Below are positions 11,807 to 23,209 of a DNA stretch of 64,000 nt, one piece after another; position 1 is the stretch's first letter, and the number at the start of each line of letters is the position of its first letter. Source of the DNA: Xanthostigma xanthostigma (Eukaryota; Arthropoda; Insecta; Raphidioptera; Raphidiidae); the NCBI GenBank assembly GCA_963575645.1, contig OY754470.1:4410501-4474500 (forward strand), given 5' to 3'. The notes under the pieces were generated by a model, which did not search any database, had not been told where the DNA came from, and saw nothing but the letters and a program-made list of their open reading frames with translations. Position numbers and translations under genes: made by a program.

Positions 11807-12099
11807 ATTAAATACAAGGGCGTAGATATTTTTTTTCCTGAGAGGGGGTGTAAAGCAAAACAAAATTCAATATTTTTTTTAAGTTTTATTAATATCACAC
11901 AAGAATACTCACGAAGGAAGGTGTCAGGTAAAATATTAATGCCCAAACTAATTTTAGAAATTTTTTTTCAAGAACTATTTCTAAATTTTATTTTTTAGCC
12001 AGGTATTCGTATTTTCAGTTTTATTTTTGTATTATTATGATCCTGGGGAGGGGGTAATTACCCCCTTTAGCCCCCCATATCCACGCCCTTGATTAAATA
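11807..12099. mobile_element. hAT MITE with 8-bp target duplication
   Basis: The element is 11815-12091 (277 bp). Left end CAAGGGCGTAGATATTTTTT; right end read inward CAAGGGCGTGGATATGGGGG. ATTAAATA flanks it perfectly at 11807-11814 and 12092-12099. The G-rich and C-rich subterminal blocks pair with each other. This is a common arthropod hAT end as I remember it. Confidence 0.88.
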
Positions 12100-12757
12100 G
12101 ATAAGTAAAAAATATTTCTTTACGAAATTGAATTTCGTTTTGTGAATTTATGAATACTTCAATGTTTTAAAGATTAAGCTATAACAAGAGTATTTCCCCT
12201 AATCTTAAATTACACGGATAAAAAAAGCGCCAATCAAGAATGAACGGGTGCAACTAGTGTACTACAAAAATCACATCAACGCTGATTGCATTCCATCACG
12301 GGAACATCGGTCGTTGCTCCGCTCTCTTCCCTCGCTCTGACATGCATATAAAATTGATCGAAGTAAAGAGGGGAAGCACAGAAAAAAGTTGTAAATAGAT
12401 TCAACCGTCTTACTTTGGTCGTAGAAAATAACGACAAAAAAGTATTGTAGCTTTTATTAACTATTTAAAAAAAAGAGATTATCAATTCAACGGTATAATA
12501 TATATTTAGATAGCTTAGAAAGAAAATAAAATCTGGGTTAAGCTAAATTCTGATTTTGTATAAACATTTTGTCATATTAGGGTATAGTGAGCTCTAACAT
12601 TTTTATTTTTTTTTCAGTCAAGTCTTAAAACGTTCTTATATTTTGTTTTCATATTTCTTTGAAGTCTCAAATGCAATTTGTTTCCGTTAAAATAAACAAA
12701 AGTGAACGCAAAATAATAACCAAACGGTTTTTAAACATTTATTCATATTTAATAATT
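12100..12757. other. Spacer, nothing recognised
   Basis: Positions 12220-12400 are less AT-rich but hold no open frame longer than about 30 codons. Confidence 0.4.
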
Positions 12758-13374
12758 TAGAAGTTATTTTCGTTTATAGTTTTATAAAAATCATATAAAA
12801 TCTTCAAATAGCCGTAGTTTCCAAACTAAAAGAGATACAGACGTTTGCTTACGCTCATTGAATTCAGCGTATTTTTTTCTGTAAGCATTCTCAATTTCAA
12901 AAGTATATAAAAAAATTCGATTTTTGCGATTTTTCAAGGCATACCCCTTTAAAAAAATGCGATTTTTGACGAAAACCGAAATCTTTCGGAACTTTGGCAA
13001 AGTCACTATGCTTATAGGAAAAACACGCTGAATCCAATGAGCACAAACAAACGTCTGTATGTCTTTTGGTTTAGAAGTTATTTGCGTTTATAGTTTTCAG
13101 AAAATCATATAATACCTTTGAATGGCCGTAGTTTCCAAACTAAAAGAAATACAGACGTTTGCTTACGCTCATTGAATTCAGCGTATTTTTTTCTGTAAGC
13201 ATTCTCAATTTCAAAAGTATATAAAAAAATCGATTTTTTCAATTTTTTCAAGGCATACCCCTTAAAAAAAATGCGATTTTTGACGAAAACCGAAATCTTT
13301 CGGAACTTTGGCAAAGTCACCATGCTTATAGGAAAAAACACGCTGAATCCAATGAGCACAAACAAACGTCTGTA
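12758..13374. repeat. Tandem duplication, 314-bp unit with internal inverted repeat
   Basis: The unit starting TAGAAGTTATTTTCG (12758) recurs at 13072 with few changes. Within each unit 'ACAGACGTTTG...CATTGAATTCAGCGT' on the left is inverted on the right as 'ACGCTGAATCCAATGAG...AAACGTCTGT', so each unit is itself a ~200-bp inverted-repeat element plus flank. The similar minus-strand frames at 12791-13006 and 13105-13395 exist only because the units are near-identical. Confidence 0.8.
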
Positions 13375-13889
13375 TGATAAACATGTTTCTTCCATCTTTT
13401 TTGTTACACTCAGTATTGAAGGAAACGTATCGATCTTTCAGTTTCAGTAAAAGGTATACAATATCTGTTTGAAGTAATCCTTTTCGGTGGGTTATAATAA
13501 AGGTACGATTCGCACCATTTGGTTAGTGAGGACAGTGTCCTTGGCATGAAAAAAAAATCATAGATGACGGGACTGAGGCACAACAGCACACACTGAATTG
13601 CAACTGTAGCTTTTTTTTCAACTGTCTGCGCATCGTTTAAGACACACCTGAACTCATTACTTTCAGATTGAAAAGTCTCAAAGTTTCATTATTCAACTCT
13701 ACACCTATTCAAATAAGCCGAGAGCCGGAGGTATAAATATCCTATGGATAAGATACATGAGCGACTTGGCGTCAGTAAGTAGTGGGTACTACCACAGACC
13801 CTTCTTTAGAATTGTTAAATTTTGCCCGAATTATAAAATATGACTTCACTTGCGGTTATGATTTTGATTGTTTTATTAGCTCATCGAAT
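13375..13889. other. Spacer, nothing recognised
   Basis: No repeat or coding signal that I can support. Confidence 0.4.
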
Positions 13890-14282
13890 GATCGAGCGGG
13901 GTAGCGTAGTGGTGAGAGCTCTAGATTCGGGAGGTACCGGGTTCGAATCTCGGCGGGGGCAGATGTGACCGCTCGCCGTGAAATAGTTATTCTTGTACCG
14001 GCCGTCTTGTTGAAGTTTTTCATGGTGGCCCTCAATAATTCCAGATAAATATCGAGATGGTTCCTTATTCAAGACCATGGCCGATTACCTGTCAAACTCA
14101 TGTACTCAAAATTTGCCTACCTTTTCCTTAATTTCCTAAAAATTCCTTCATTCGCCATTGCTATTAATTAAGTGGAAGTTTAAAAATGTAGAAAATAGCG
14201 GGAAGTGTGATAGATGGAAAATAGTAATGGTGCTAATGGCGACTGTTATGACATAAAGTCGAGAATTAGCATTATTATTATA
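13890..14282 (+). mobile_element. tRNA-derived SINE
   Basis: A tRNA-like head at about 13892-13961 contains an RNA polymerase III A box (TAGCGTAGTGG, 13902-13912) and B box (GGTTCGAATC, 13940-13949) at normal spacing. A ~300-bp body follows and ends in an ATTATTATTATA tail at 14271-14282, as LINE-mobilised SINEs do. The minus-strand frame over the head is a by-product. I could not fix a target duplication. Confidence 0.7.
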
Positions 14283-14954
14283 ACAAAATGAAAGTTTCGG
14301 GATGCAAAATAAAAATATTGTTAGGTTATAACATTTTTCGCTGCAGGTTTTACATGATAAAACAAACTACCTGTAGAAATTCACTATGTACTTTTTTTAA
14401 TTAGGTTATAATTTTTTTCAAACGTGCTTTTTAACAGTCTAATGTTTTTTTTTTGATGAATAGGAAGTATGGAATATTTACATAAGTTTGATACTCTTTG
14501 CAGTTGATTCAACCCTGTCGCCGCGACGTATCATCACTGCGCGAAAGCGACGACAAAGAATTATTTTTTTAGAATGTTTGATGAGTCCGCTTGTCCCTTT
14601 GTAAATGACTCGGTGAGTGTTGAACAAAAAAGCGGCGTATAGATGTTATATTGTACAGTATCCACAAACATAAAATAATACGGGAATTTCATTAAAGTTC
14701 CTATGCTGAGAGCTCTCGTTCGATGCTATACTTCGAATTTCGTTCGATGCGAGTTTTTTTTAAACTACAAATATTTGAACTACTCGTGCAAACCACGTTA
14801 TTTTTGCATCTACTAAAAATCTGTAAACGTTTAAAAATAATACGTATTTTTTTTAATTTGAAAGGGTTCGTTCCACATGTCAGAATTTGAAGATTTTAAA
14901 TGCAGCACGTTTTTCCTCATTCATAAACAAATAACGTAAATCAACAATTCAGTC
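14283..14954. other. AT-rich spacer, nothing recognised
   Basis: No element ends or coding signal found. A TTTGATGAG at 14569 is not part of a ribozyme fold. Confidence 0.4.
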
Positions 14955-15148
14955 TTAGGCCTAGTTTATATGAGAGGCGTTCAACGCGCGTTAGCCCAAT
15001 GCGCGTTTACAATTTCTATACAATTGTATATAACTGTTTACATGATAACGCGCGTTATCATGTAAACAGTTATATACAATTGTATAGAAATTGTAAACGC
15101 GCGTTGGGCCAACGCGCGTTGAACGCTCTTCATGTGTGCTAGGCCTTA
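14955..15148. mobile_element. Palindromic PIF/Harbinger-like MITE
   Basis: The element 14958-15145 is almost a perfect palindrome. The arms start GGCCTAGTTTATATGAGAGG and GGCCTAGCACACATGAAGAG (read inward) and meet at GATAACGCGCGTTATC (15047-15062). TTA flanks at 14955-14957 and 15146-15148 fit the 3-bp duplication of PIF/Harbinger elements. No coding capacity. It lies directly against element C at 15148. Confidence 0.75.
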
Positions 15149-15756
15149 AGGTTGCTGCATACAAAGCTGGTTTTCAGCCCCGGATATAGGTGGGGGGCAA
15201 ACCGGGGCACCAGTTCTGGGTGGCAATTTCAGGGAGTGCCAAAAGCATAACATACTATGGTTGAAAACCATATATTTAATACCCTCTATATTGCTAGCAA
15301 AGATCGGGAGAAAGACTTAAACACTACGGTGTAGACATTGATACGTCTCTCTCACTTATTATACTCTGAGTCTCATGCGCATGTCCGTGAATGGATGCGC
15401 ATCAGTTGCAGCGTCAGTTTGTGCATGGAACTAAGCTGTGAAAGGGAGGTGACTTGCTCTATTCCACTTACTAATTGCCCCACTACAGACGTGACACTTG
15501 CGCACAACGAGTCAAGTAAAAAAAAGAGATAGAAACCAGTCATTTTCTGTCTCACTTCATGGGCCACGCTTCCACTTACGGCCCTTAGCAATATAGAAGT
15601 TGAAGACCACACCCAATCTGTCCTTTTTCCGATTTACTCAATTTTTTAAAGTAATTTATCTCAAACGCTGGAGACAGGGGGCGCCATTATCAAGTTTCTG
15701 CCGTGATTCAAAAAAATCGTAGATCCGGGGTTGCTGGTTTTGCCGCTAGATTGCGG
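15148..15756 (+). mobile_element. Element C, end fragment split by a hAT insertion
   Basis: AAGGTTGCTGCATACAAAGC at 15148 followed by TGGTTTT, then (after the inserted hAT element) CTGGTTTTGCCGCTAGATTG at 15734, together rebuild the left end of element C as seen at 9228. The right end was not found, so this is a truncated copy. Confidence 0.65.
15167..15741. mobile_element. hAT element with 8-bp target duplication, nested
   Basis: The element is 15175-15733 (559 bp). Left end CAGCCCCGGATATAGGTGGG; right end read inward CAACCCCGGATCTACGATTT. CTGGTTTT is duplicated exactly at 15167-15174 and 15734-15741, inside element C. The interior includes a block at 15268-15601 bounded by CTCTATATTGCTAGC and its inverse GCAATATAGA. 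That block is related to the tandem duplication at 43437-43832. No transposase remains; the two opposite short frames at 15338-15612 are unsupported. Confidence 0.88.
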
Positions 15757-15784
15757 TTTAAAAACATTATTTTTTTGTGATGTA

Positions 15785-15975
15785 ACTACAAATTTACGGT
15801 TTTAGGGTTTTTCCGTTTACTTGTGCTATAAGACATTGCTTCTTGCCAAATGTCATGATTCTAGGTCAACGGGAAGTACCCTATAGGTTTTGATTCCCAA
15901 GAGTTTTGACAGACAGACAGATGAACAACAAAGTAATCCTGTAAGGTTTCCTTTTTTTCCTTTTGAGGTACGGAA
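15785..15975 (+). repeat. Dispersed lepidopteran-type repeat (GGTACGGAACCCTA end)
   Basis: The order 'TTGTGATGTAACTACAAATT', 'TGCTATAAGACATTGC', 'GTCATGATTCTAGGTCAACG', 'GACAGACAGACAGATG' and 'CCTTTTGAGGTACGGAACCC' is what I remember as a ubiquitous dispersed repeat in moth and butterfly genomes. It is the strongest host clue in the window. Related end fragments appear near 27105-27150, 29750 and 62095. Confidence 0.6.
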
Positions 15976-15990
15976 CCCTAATAACACGGT

Positions 15991-17950
15991 ATAGTTGACT
16001 ATTGCTGATAAAGTTTTCCTTGATGCATTTTAGTTATTTAAAAATGTTAAAAGCAGCGAAGATAAAAGCGAAATAATTTCAGCTAGAACATGATAATGCA
16101 TTAACTAAAAGCATTGTTTACAGTAAAAACAGCTTGTAATCTGCAGTCATTATTCTTTTATTATAATGTACTTTACTCCGGACATGATTGTAAAATTTTA
16201 TACTGAAAAACAATTAAATACAAAGCTGGAATTTTTATTTGCGCATTTAAATTTCTATTGATTTTATATCTGATTCGGATTGCAAACCGTAATTATTTTT
16301 ATTCAATGCAATATAATTTGAAAGGACAGTGTGTAAATTTTTATTTTAGTTTATTTTTTACCAAATGCAATTTTTAATTGCAAACGTTTTTACATCGGTC
16401 GCGTTAATCCGTGTACCTATACTCGACCCATTACGATTAAATTCGCGAAAAATATCCTTTACGTAAAAATGTTATAGATACATATTTATTATTTGCCAGA
16501 TCAGCCGCTAGAGTCATTTTGTAGAAGTTTTTAAATTAAAACTTCTTATTGCACGCTTGACTTGGGGAGTAAGCTGGTAAATGTCTGACAAAATCGTTTA
16601 TGGAAGTGCATCATCGCGATGCCTGACGAAATCGTTTACGGAAGTGCATCATCGCGAGATATAAGTTAGTGAGTGCGACAAAGACGGAGCATTAATACAA
16701 CTATTTGACGTTTAAAATAAAAACAATTGTTTTCTTGTATCAAAAATACATTTCATCGATTTTTGCTACATTTTGTAACGGGAAATAATGTAGGTTAGTT
16801 AATAAATTCTTTTAAATGTATTATAAATTATGCTAATAAATATATATACATATTTTGCCTATTAATTCATCAAAATTTATATTTTAAACATTTTGTCTTT
16901 GTAGATTTGTGCTACAGAGTGAGGTTATATTGTGTTCGATAAACTTTGAGACGAACCGACTGCATATTATTGTTCGTTTATGAGTTTGACATGAGCAAAT
17001 TTGAGGTATTTACGCATTATTCTTAATAAATATATTTAAAATAATTATGGCAGGAAGAAGTTTTACTTCAGTCGTGTGGTCTAAAGTACACTCGCTTTTT
17101 TTATTCTTTTAATGCCCATATCCATCGAACACTATTAAAGATAGTAATTACAAATTTATCGAAAAGGGATCGAAAAAACCCAAACAGAAAAAACTTTATA
17201 TTCGACGTTTTTACGAAAATATTACGGCGCGGACCCGAACTTTCCTTTCCTTGTTTGTTTTTTTTTCGGGTCTAAAATAATTTCAAAATATTTTGACGTT
17301 TGCACTAAATCTCCACTTACGAAGATAGTGTTGTTAAAATCCAGTTGAGAAATTACATAATCGAACTTTAAGTTCAAAGGTGGTACGTTTCTTTAAAATA
17401 AAAACAACTATAAAATATAGTATCGTATAAAGATTGACTTCACTTACTTTCGAAAAGTTGAGTGTTTGCCCCTCTGGCATCACGGGAATAATTTCCGAAG
17501 TTTTTCAGTTTTCAAAACATTCTGTAAGCATTATATAGTAACATTTATGTACAATGCCGTTTCCCTACTAAAAATATATCGTATAAGAAAATTAATATAT
17601 TATGTTTTTTACAACTCTTTAAAAGTTTTACTGTTCACTCTCGCTGGAAGTACGGCTGCAAGTAAGTAAGGGCCATGGATACAATGGAAATGATTGTAAT
17701 CTTTCTGGCGAAATAATTGCTTATTGTTTAACGAGTATATATTTCATTGTTCTATAATTTGTAATTCTCAAACCGTTTTAACCTAAAAATGTGCCGTTTT
17801 TCTTTTGAGTTTTTGCTAGGCTTGCAGCTCAAACAGCAAAAATTATCTGGAACACAATCGCCCAAACTTTATTTCTATTGACTTTGGACATATCCACTGG
17901 GGAACTCTTTTGTAGGAAATTTTATACTCTAAAAAATTACTGATGGGCTA
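15991..17950. other. AT-rich spacer with a short 38-bp tandem duplication
   Basis: At 16582-16657 a 38-bp unit (TGYCTGACRAAATCGTTTAY...) occurs twice in tandem with four or so changes. At 17055-17095 a block with GGCAGGAAGAAGTTTTACTT matches, inverted, 53840-53872. No coding exon could be argued. Confidence 0.5.
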
Positions 17951-18444
17951 GAGTACGATAACTCGATGGGCATAATATCCATTGGAAATACACAATTATT
18001 ATTTTAAATAACATATAACAGTATTATTAGCCGTTTTAAGTGCGAAAAATTGGTCTTTAAAATTATTTTTTTTTGTGCAGTAAAAAGGAGAAGGCGTTTG
18101 GGGGGAGTTCTTTAAAACACTATTACGGGGTCGTGTCGATGCGATGGCGTTTGTCGTTTTTTTTTGTGCAGTGAAAAGGGGAGGGTGTTTGGAGAGAGTT
18201 CTAAAAAAAACAATTACGGGGTCGTGGATACAAAGTTAGATAGTAATACAGTTGTTATGACGTGTATATGTGATTTCTGATTGGTTAGATTCAAAAAATG
18301 ACAGTGAAAGACAAACAGTTTTTACGTACTTTTGAGGACATTTGTGAATAATCCGCAAAGTTTTTTTTTTTGAACGTCAAAATTTAGCGTTTTCTATGAC
18401 TTAAAAAAAAAGTCAAAATTTTGGCACATCGAGTTATCGTACTG
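17951..18444. mobile_element. Inverted-repeat element E, copy 1 (two internal repeats)
   Basis: Left end GAGTACGATAACTCGATGGG; right end read inward CAGTACGATAACTCGATGTG. The interior has two tandem modules, each with 'GTGCAGTRAAAAGG', a G-rich 'GTTTGGRGRGAGTTCT' and 'ATTACGGGGTCGTG', about 93 bp apart. Copy 2 at 55887-56570 is inverted and has four. The short frame at 18421 reads out of the element and is not called. Confidence 0.75.
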
Positions 18445-19621
18445 GGCCCTTACAGCCCTACGTGTGTGTTTTTTGTGCAATATTCCTGTTTAACTGATGA
18501 TTCCAATGTATCCACGGTTGAAGCAAACAGTTTTATATTATGTACTATACTCCTGTCAAAAGTTTTCCTTTTTATAGTTGACGTACGTAAACCAAGTTTA
18601 ATAAAATTTTTGTGGTTATTTAAGCAGCATTTTTGAAATAATTCTGGAAGCCATTAAGAGAAAAGTTTTAATAAAAATTTTACAGGTGTTTTATAATAAT
18701 ATACCGCGTGTACGAAATATATATTAGTAGAACATTTTCAAGAAGAGATGTTCAATATTTAAACATTTTTTGCACATCGCGTATAAAATAATCGTTTTTC
18801 ATGCTTGTATAGCGGTCGTAACCTATGACGCACTAGAGCGTAAAGTACAATTAATATTTTCCAAAAGCAACCTGTCAGTAACCATTTGATATCATAAGAG
18901 AACAGGCGGTTTTCGTAAACTTAACCCAGCTAAAATGCAATATAGCCGCACACAGCAGCTGTCACAAATATTATAACGTGAAAATCAGCTATTATATAAG
19001 AGGTGAGATCAAAAAATTTAGTAGTACCTACTGATGATACAAATTTCTACCTTCATCACAACCTGGATACATAAATTACCATTAAGTTTCCAGACGTGAG
19101 AAAATTTTTAGTGACATTTAATCGCGACTTATAAATCTTGACTTATTTGCACATATAACCTCCTATGTCGCATTACAAACTGTTAAAGTGCTTATGTGTG
19201 ACGTCATCAGACCTTGTTAAAGCGATTAGAGGCGACATTATCAATAATTTAAGACCAAGGAGGAACAGATTTGCGTTGACTATTTCTGTCAGGTTCATTT
19301 GCATGTTATACACTGACATAATCAAATATTTAAGGCACTCACTTCAGAAACACATCGGGTTTGAAAGTAAAAGAACAGTGTCAAATTGAAAAATAATAAT
19401 CCCTTACCGGTGGGCTCATGAGTTCTAGGGCCTAAGGCTCGCGCTCTTTGCGGTAAACGGAAAAGTACTTACGCACTGGCACTAACCAGATTTTTTTAAA
19501 GAGACTATCATGTCGATTTTTTTATATATTTTTTTTAAATTAATATTTTTTACGTAACATTTGGCTTTGGTTTACTTGCTGCCTTTATTAAAGACCGCGC
19601 ACTTTTGTCACAGTATTCTTA
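18445..19621. other. AT-rich spacer, nothing recognised
   Basis: Frames at 18421-18636 and 19165-19389 lack domains, splice sites with matching phase, or composition change. Confidence 0.4.
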
Positions 19622-20000
19622 TATTGAATTGAAATAAAATCGTGGGGCACATTATGGTCGAAGACAGTCGAAAGATAAATATGATTTCCAATCTCAAAGA
19701 AATAAAAGTTTTCTAGTAAAATTGCCCACGATTTTATTTCAGTTAAATCGACGCTCTCTGGGGTGACTCATAATTATTTTCTAGTTCTTAGTAGGTACAT
19801 CATCGATAGTACAACGAATCGATGATAGAAAATAATTATGAGTCACCCCAGGAAAGTTTAAATAAACTAAAATAAAATCGTGTGTCACATTTAGTAGAAA
19901 ACCTTCATTTGTTTGAGATTGGAAATCATATTTAGCTTTCCACTTTCTTCGATCAAAATGTTACTATAAATGTGGCCCACGATTTTATTTTAGTTCAATC
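19622..20000. repeat. Nested foldback: two inverted MITE copies around a palindrome
   Basis: Outer arms at about 19625-19747 and 19863-19998 are inverted copies of one ~125-135 bp element, which itself has TIRs of AATAAAATCGTGGGC type (four such ends in total). Between them, 19757-19850 is a hairpin: CTGGGGTGACTCATAATTAT pairs with ATAATTATGAGTCACCCCAG. The whole unit could fold on itself at two levels. Confidence 0.75.
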
Positions 20001-20247
20001 AAATGATACTGTAAATAACATGTACCCTGTACTAGGTGCTCTGCATTTAATCTTGCAATGTTTGTAGTTGTTTGTCTTATTGACAGCCACAGTTACCTTA
20101 GAAGATACATATCCGCAATTAGTGCAAGTGATGTAATTGTTCCTTGAGAAATCGTCCAAATTCGATCCTGTTGTTTAACATGCACTTCCGACGTGGACCG
20201 AACATACAGAATTCATATGTTATAGCGAATGCTGTTGCACATACATA

Positions 20248-21046
20248 ATTCTTACTAGTGATGTGTCCACATGACTCTTTATTGGGCGCTGACTCCGTGC
20301 GCTCCGCTCACTAAAAAGAGTCGTTCAAAGCAGCGACACTAGACAGTACGCACTACACAAGAGTGCAGACTGCAGAGGTATAAACTGTCATCATGCATGT
20401 TCAGGAGTCACGAAGCATTGCACAGCACAATACACACTCAGCTCTGAATTCATTTTAATATGATACTGATATAATATTATTCGCATTTTGGATAAACTAT
20501 AAAGTACAATAAAAGCTTAACAATAATAGTGTTTATTGTTACTCCGTACGTGTAAAATTCATGAGTGCCTCTGTGGTCTGTGCTGTGTGCGCTCTGTAAA
20601 TGTGCGAATGCAACAGTACAGAACAGCTCAGCACAGAGCAATGGACTACACAAGAGTGCAGACTGCAGAGGTATGAACTGTTATCATGCATGCTCAGGAG
20701 TCACGAAGCATTGCACAGCACAATACACACTCAACTCTGAGCTCATTTTAATATGATACTGATATAATATTATTGGCATTTTGGATAAACTATAAAGTAC
20801 AATAAAAGCTTAACAATAATAATGTTTATTGTTACTCCGTACGTGCAAAATTCACTAGTGCCTCTGTGGCCTGTGCTGTGTGCGCTCTGTAAATGTGCGA
20901 ATACAACAGTACAGAACAGCTCAGCACAGAGCAATGGCGCTCGGAGTGAGCCATTCACAAAAAAAACGAGCGACTCGCTCCGCTCCGAGAAAGGAGTCGT
21001 TCATTATGAACGACTCGCTCAGGAGCGACACATCACTTATTCTTAG
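20248..21046 (-). mobile_element. hAT MITE F, copy 1, with duplicated interior
   Basis: The element is 20256-21038. Ends are TAGTGATGTGTCCACATGAC and, read inward from the right, AAGTGATGTGTCGCTCCTGA. The flanks are 8-bp near-duplicates ATTCTTAC (20248) and ATTCTTAG (21039), differing at one base. The interior is a tandem duplication of a 293-bp unit (20353-20645 and 20646-20938). Copy 2 at 62803-63353 is inverted and single-unit. The arginine/serine-rich frames here are artefacts of the repeat. Confidence 0.85.
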
Positions 21047-22837
21047 TGTGTGCACTAGAAGTGCACTACGTGCACTACGGACCCAACAACTCTACACTTG
21101 CACTGCTGTGATGTCATTTGTGCAGAAATGTTTTATTGTTTCTTTGCAGCATTTTCTAAGCTTGTGTTTGCCGTGACGTTGTAAAAAGGGAAATATAATT
21201 TATAATGTTTCTTGCAGTCGTCTACTCTAGAGGTCATCATTTTTTAAAAGGGTTACATTTTCTGTATCCATTAACACTCTTTTATTAACTTCACTTATAT
21301 GTATGTATGTGTACATGTATGTATCCTTCCAATGGAATCTTTCAATTTAATTTTCATCCTCTGCCAGATGTTTGAATAATTTGAAATTTCACACACGTAT
21401 ATTAAGAACCCGCACGACAATAATTTGTATAAATATTTAATATATATAAAATAATAGTCATTTGATGTCCATATTCACAGAACACTTTTAAATATAAAAG
21501 TAACTTATCATGGGACAAATTTATTCGTTAGAATAAAATTTACTTTCAATTCACTAAGCATAATAACAGAGTTAACTGCTCGCTATATGATGTGGAACAG
21601 ATGTTCTTAAAATTATATTAAACAATGAAGAAAACAACATTAAAAAGTTAATAAATTACCTGAAAAAATAAACAAAATAAAAGAAATATAAATGAAAATA
21701 TATGCACAAGTAATCTAAACTTACCTTTACTAATAAACAATATGCATAATAAATACTTACCATACTTACCTATCTAATAAGTAAAATTACCATTACTAAA
21801 AGTATAATTGTGATGATAACCACTGTAATCATTTTGTAGTGATAATGGCCACAGCAGCCGATTCACATGTTTTTTTTTTAGTTAAAAAGAATATATATAC
21901 ACTGCACTATACTCCTTGCTCTTTTTGTCGAGTATTTTGACGTTCACCCAAAAATCAGACCGATGGCGTTAGTGTAGACGTCAAAAAAATCACATTAAAA
22001 TATTTATAAGCCATGGCAACTCGCCTACTTATTATTGATAATTTTTTAATTAATATCGCATTGTAATTAATTAGTATCTCATCGTAATCGGATCAAAACT
22101 ATTTAGAATCGTTTTCTCTCTTTTATTGTAGTTTCGTGGTCGATTGATCTGAGACAGTTGTGTAGTTTATTTTTAACTATATAAATAACAAAAATAAACA
22201 CGCATGTAAAAAAACATTGCAAACACATTTTGACTACTTTTAATCTAACAATTCGAACAGTAAAATAAAAACATTGCCAGTTGTAAAACTGTCCACAAGC
22301 CTGGTGATACAGATAAATTGAAGCAATTAACAATATAATAGGTAATGCAGTTAGTGGATCATTTTAAAATTGCCATTAGCGCTCTCAAAATAACTAATTA
22401 TTGCAGTTCATATTTCAATCAAACTCTCGCTTGAATAATAACGGTTACAAATTTCGAAAATCAATTATACATCGAAATGCATTAATAAAAAAAAATTGAA
22501 TGTAGATATACGTAAATCATATTATGTGATGGCAACTGCAAATCATGTTCGTGTGTACAAATTTGTTTTTATTCACTTAAAAAAAGTGTAATTGGGCCAA
22601 TACATCAATTGGTGTGACACACGATGGCTCTCGCTGTACTGACGGTACAGAATGACAAATGTGATAGAGGAAGTTGTTTAAAGCGATTCCCTCTGTCCCT
22701 CTATCGCTTTTCACATTTTTTTCGGCTGGATTCCGATTGGTAGTGGTGGTTCGTTGACGATTTTAACAACACTCGTTGATTCATTAACTTGTTTGGTTTT
22801 ACAATTCACTACAAAGAACCGCAACTATCTGTATTTG
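21047..22837. other. AT-rich spacer with a short dispersed motif
   Basis: Positions 21896-21985 (CTTGCTCTTTTTGTCGAGTA, GACGTTCACC, ATGGCGTT, TAGACGTCA) match 24720-24795, suggesting a small dispersed element. A TATGTATGTGTACATGTATG tract lies at 21299-21324. The minus-strand frame at 22103-22333 is cysteine/valine-rich by chance. Confidence 0.45.
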
Positions 22838-23175
22838 GAATGATTTAACCTCTATCACTTTGAGGTTTCCGACCTCAAAGTGATAGAGGTTAAATTTTTG
22901 AGAAAATCTACTTTTACAAAAATCCGAATTTTGGGAATTAAAAATTGAAAAAATATATATACTCACTTTTGACCTAAATTGTTCCATAATTACTAATTGG
23001 CTAACCTTCCTGAAGCTAAAAGCCATGAAATTAACCTTAGATTTTATGTTGCGTGTTAAAACTTACAATAAATAAAAAAAATCAAAAATAAATATTCTCC
23101 ACCGACGCATTTACGACCTCCAAGTGATAGAGGTTAAATCATTCAAATTAGTCATAGTTTCTTCTCCTGGTCACC
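22838..23175. mobile_element. MITE D, copy 2, with internal perfect hairpin
   Basis: Shares 'TTGGAATGATTTAACC', 'ACTCACTTTTGACCTAAATT', 'GTGATAGAGGTTAAATCATTC' and a final CCTGGTCACC with copies 1 and 3, but the outer left end is gone. At 22845-22893 a 22-base arm (TTAACCTCTATCACTTTGAG + GT) is followed by TTCCG and its exact reverse complement, a structure absent from the other copies. Confidence 0.7.
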
Positions 23176-23209
23176 CTTCTATACTTATTATAGGCAATTT
23201 TTACTGTTT

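Noticed and set aside
11576..11998. 140-codon open frame, the longest in the window
   Set aside because: It runs from spacer straight through the hAT MITE at 11815-12091 and is phenylalanine/lysine-rich with no motif, splice signal or promoter.
13881..14078. Minus-strand frame with a CPRRDSNP motif
   Set aside because: This peptide is the well-known reverse reading of a tRNA-derived B-box region in SINEs.
14567..14625. TTTGATGAGTCCGC as a hammerhead ribozyme
   Set aside because: There is no paired stem followed by GAAA within a workable distance.
20822..21176. Arginine/serine-rich frames and related ones at 62853-63432
   Set aside because: All fall in the two copies of hAT MITE F and change frame between copies.
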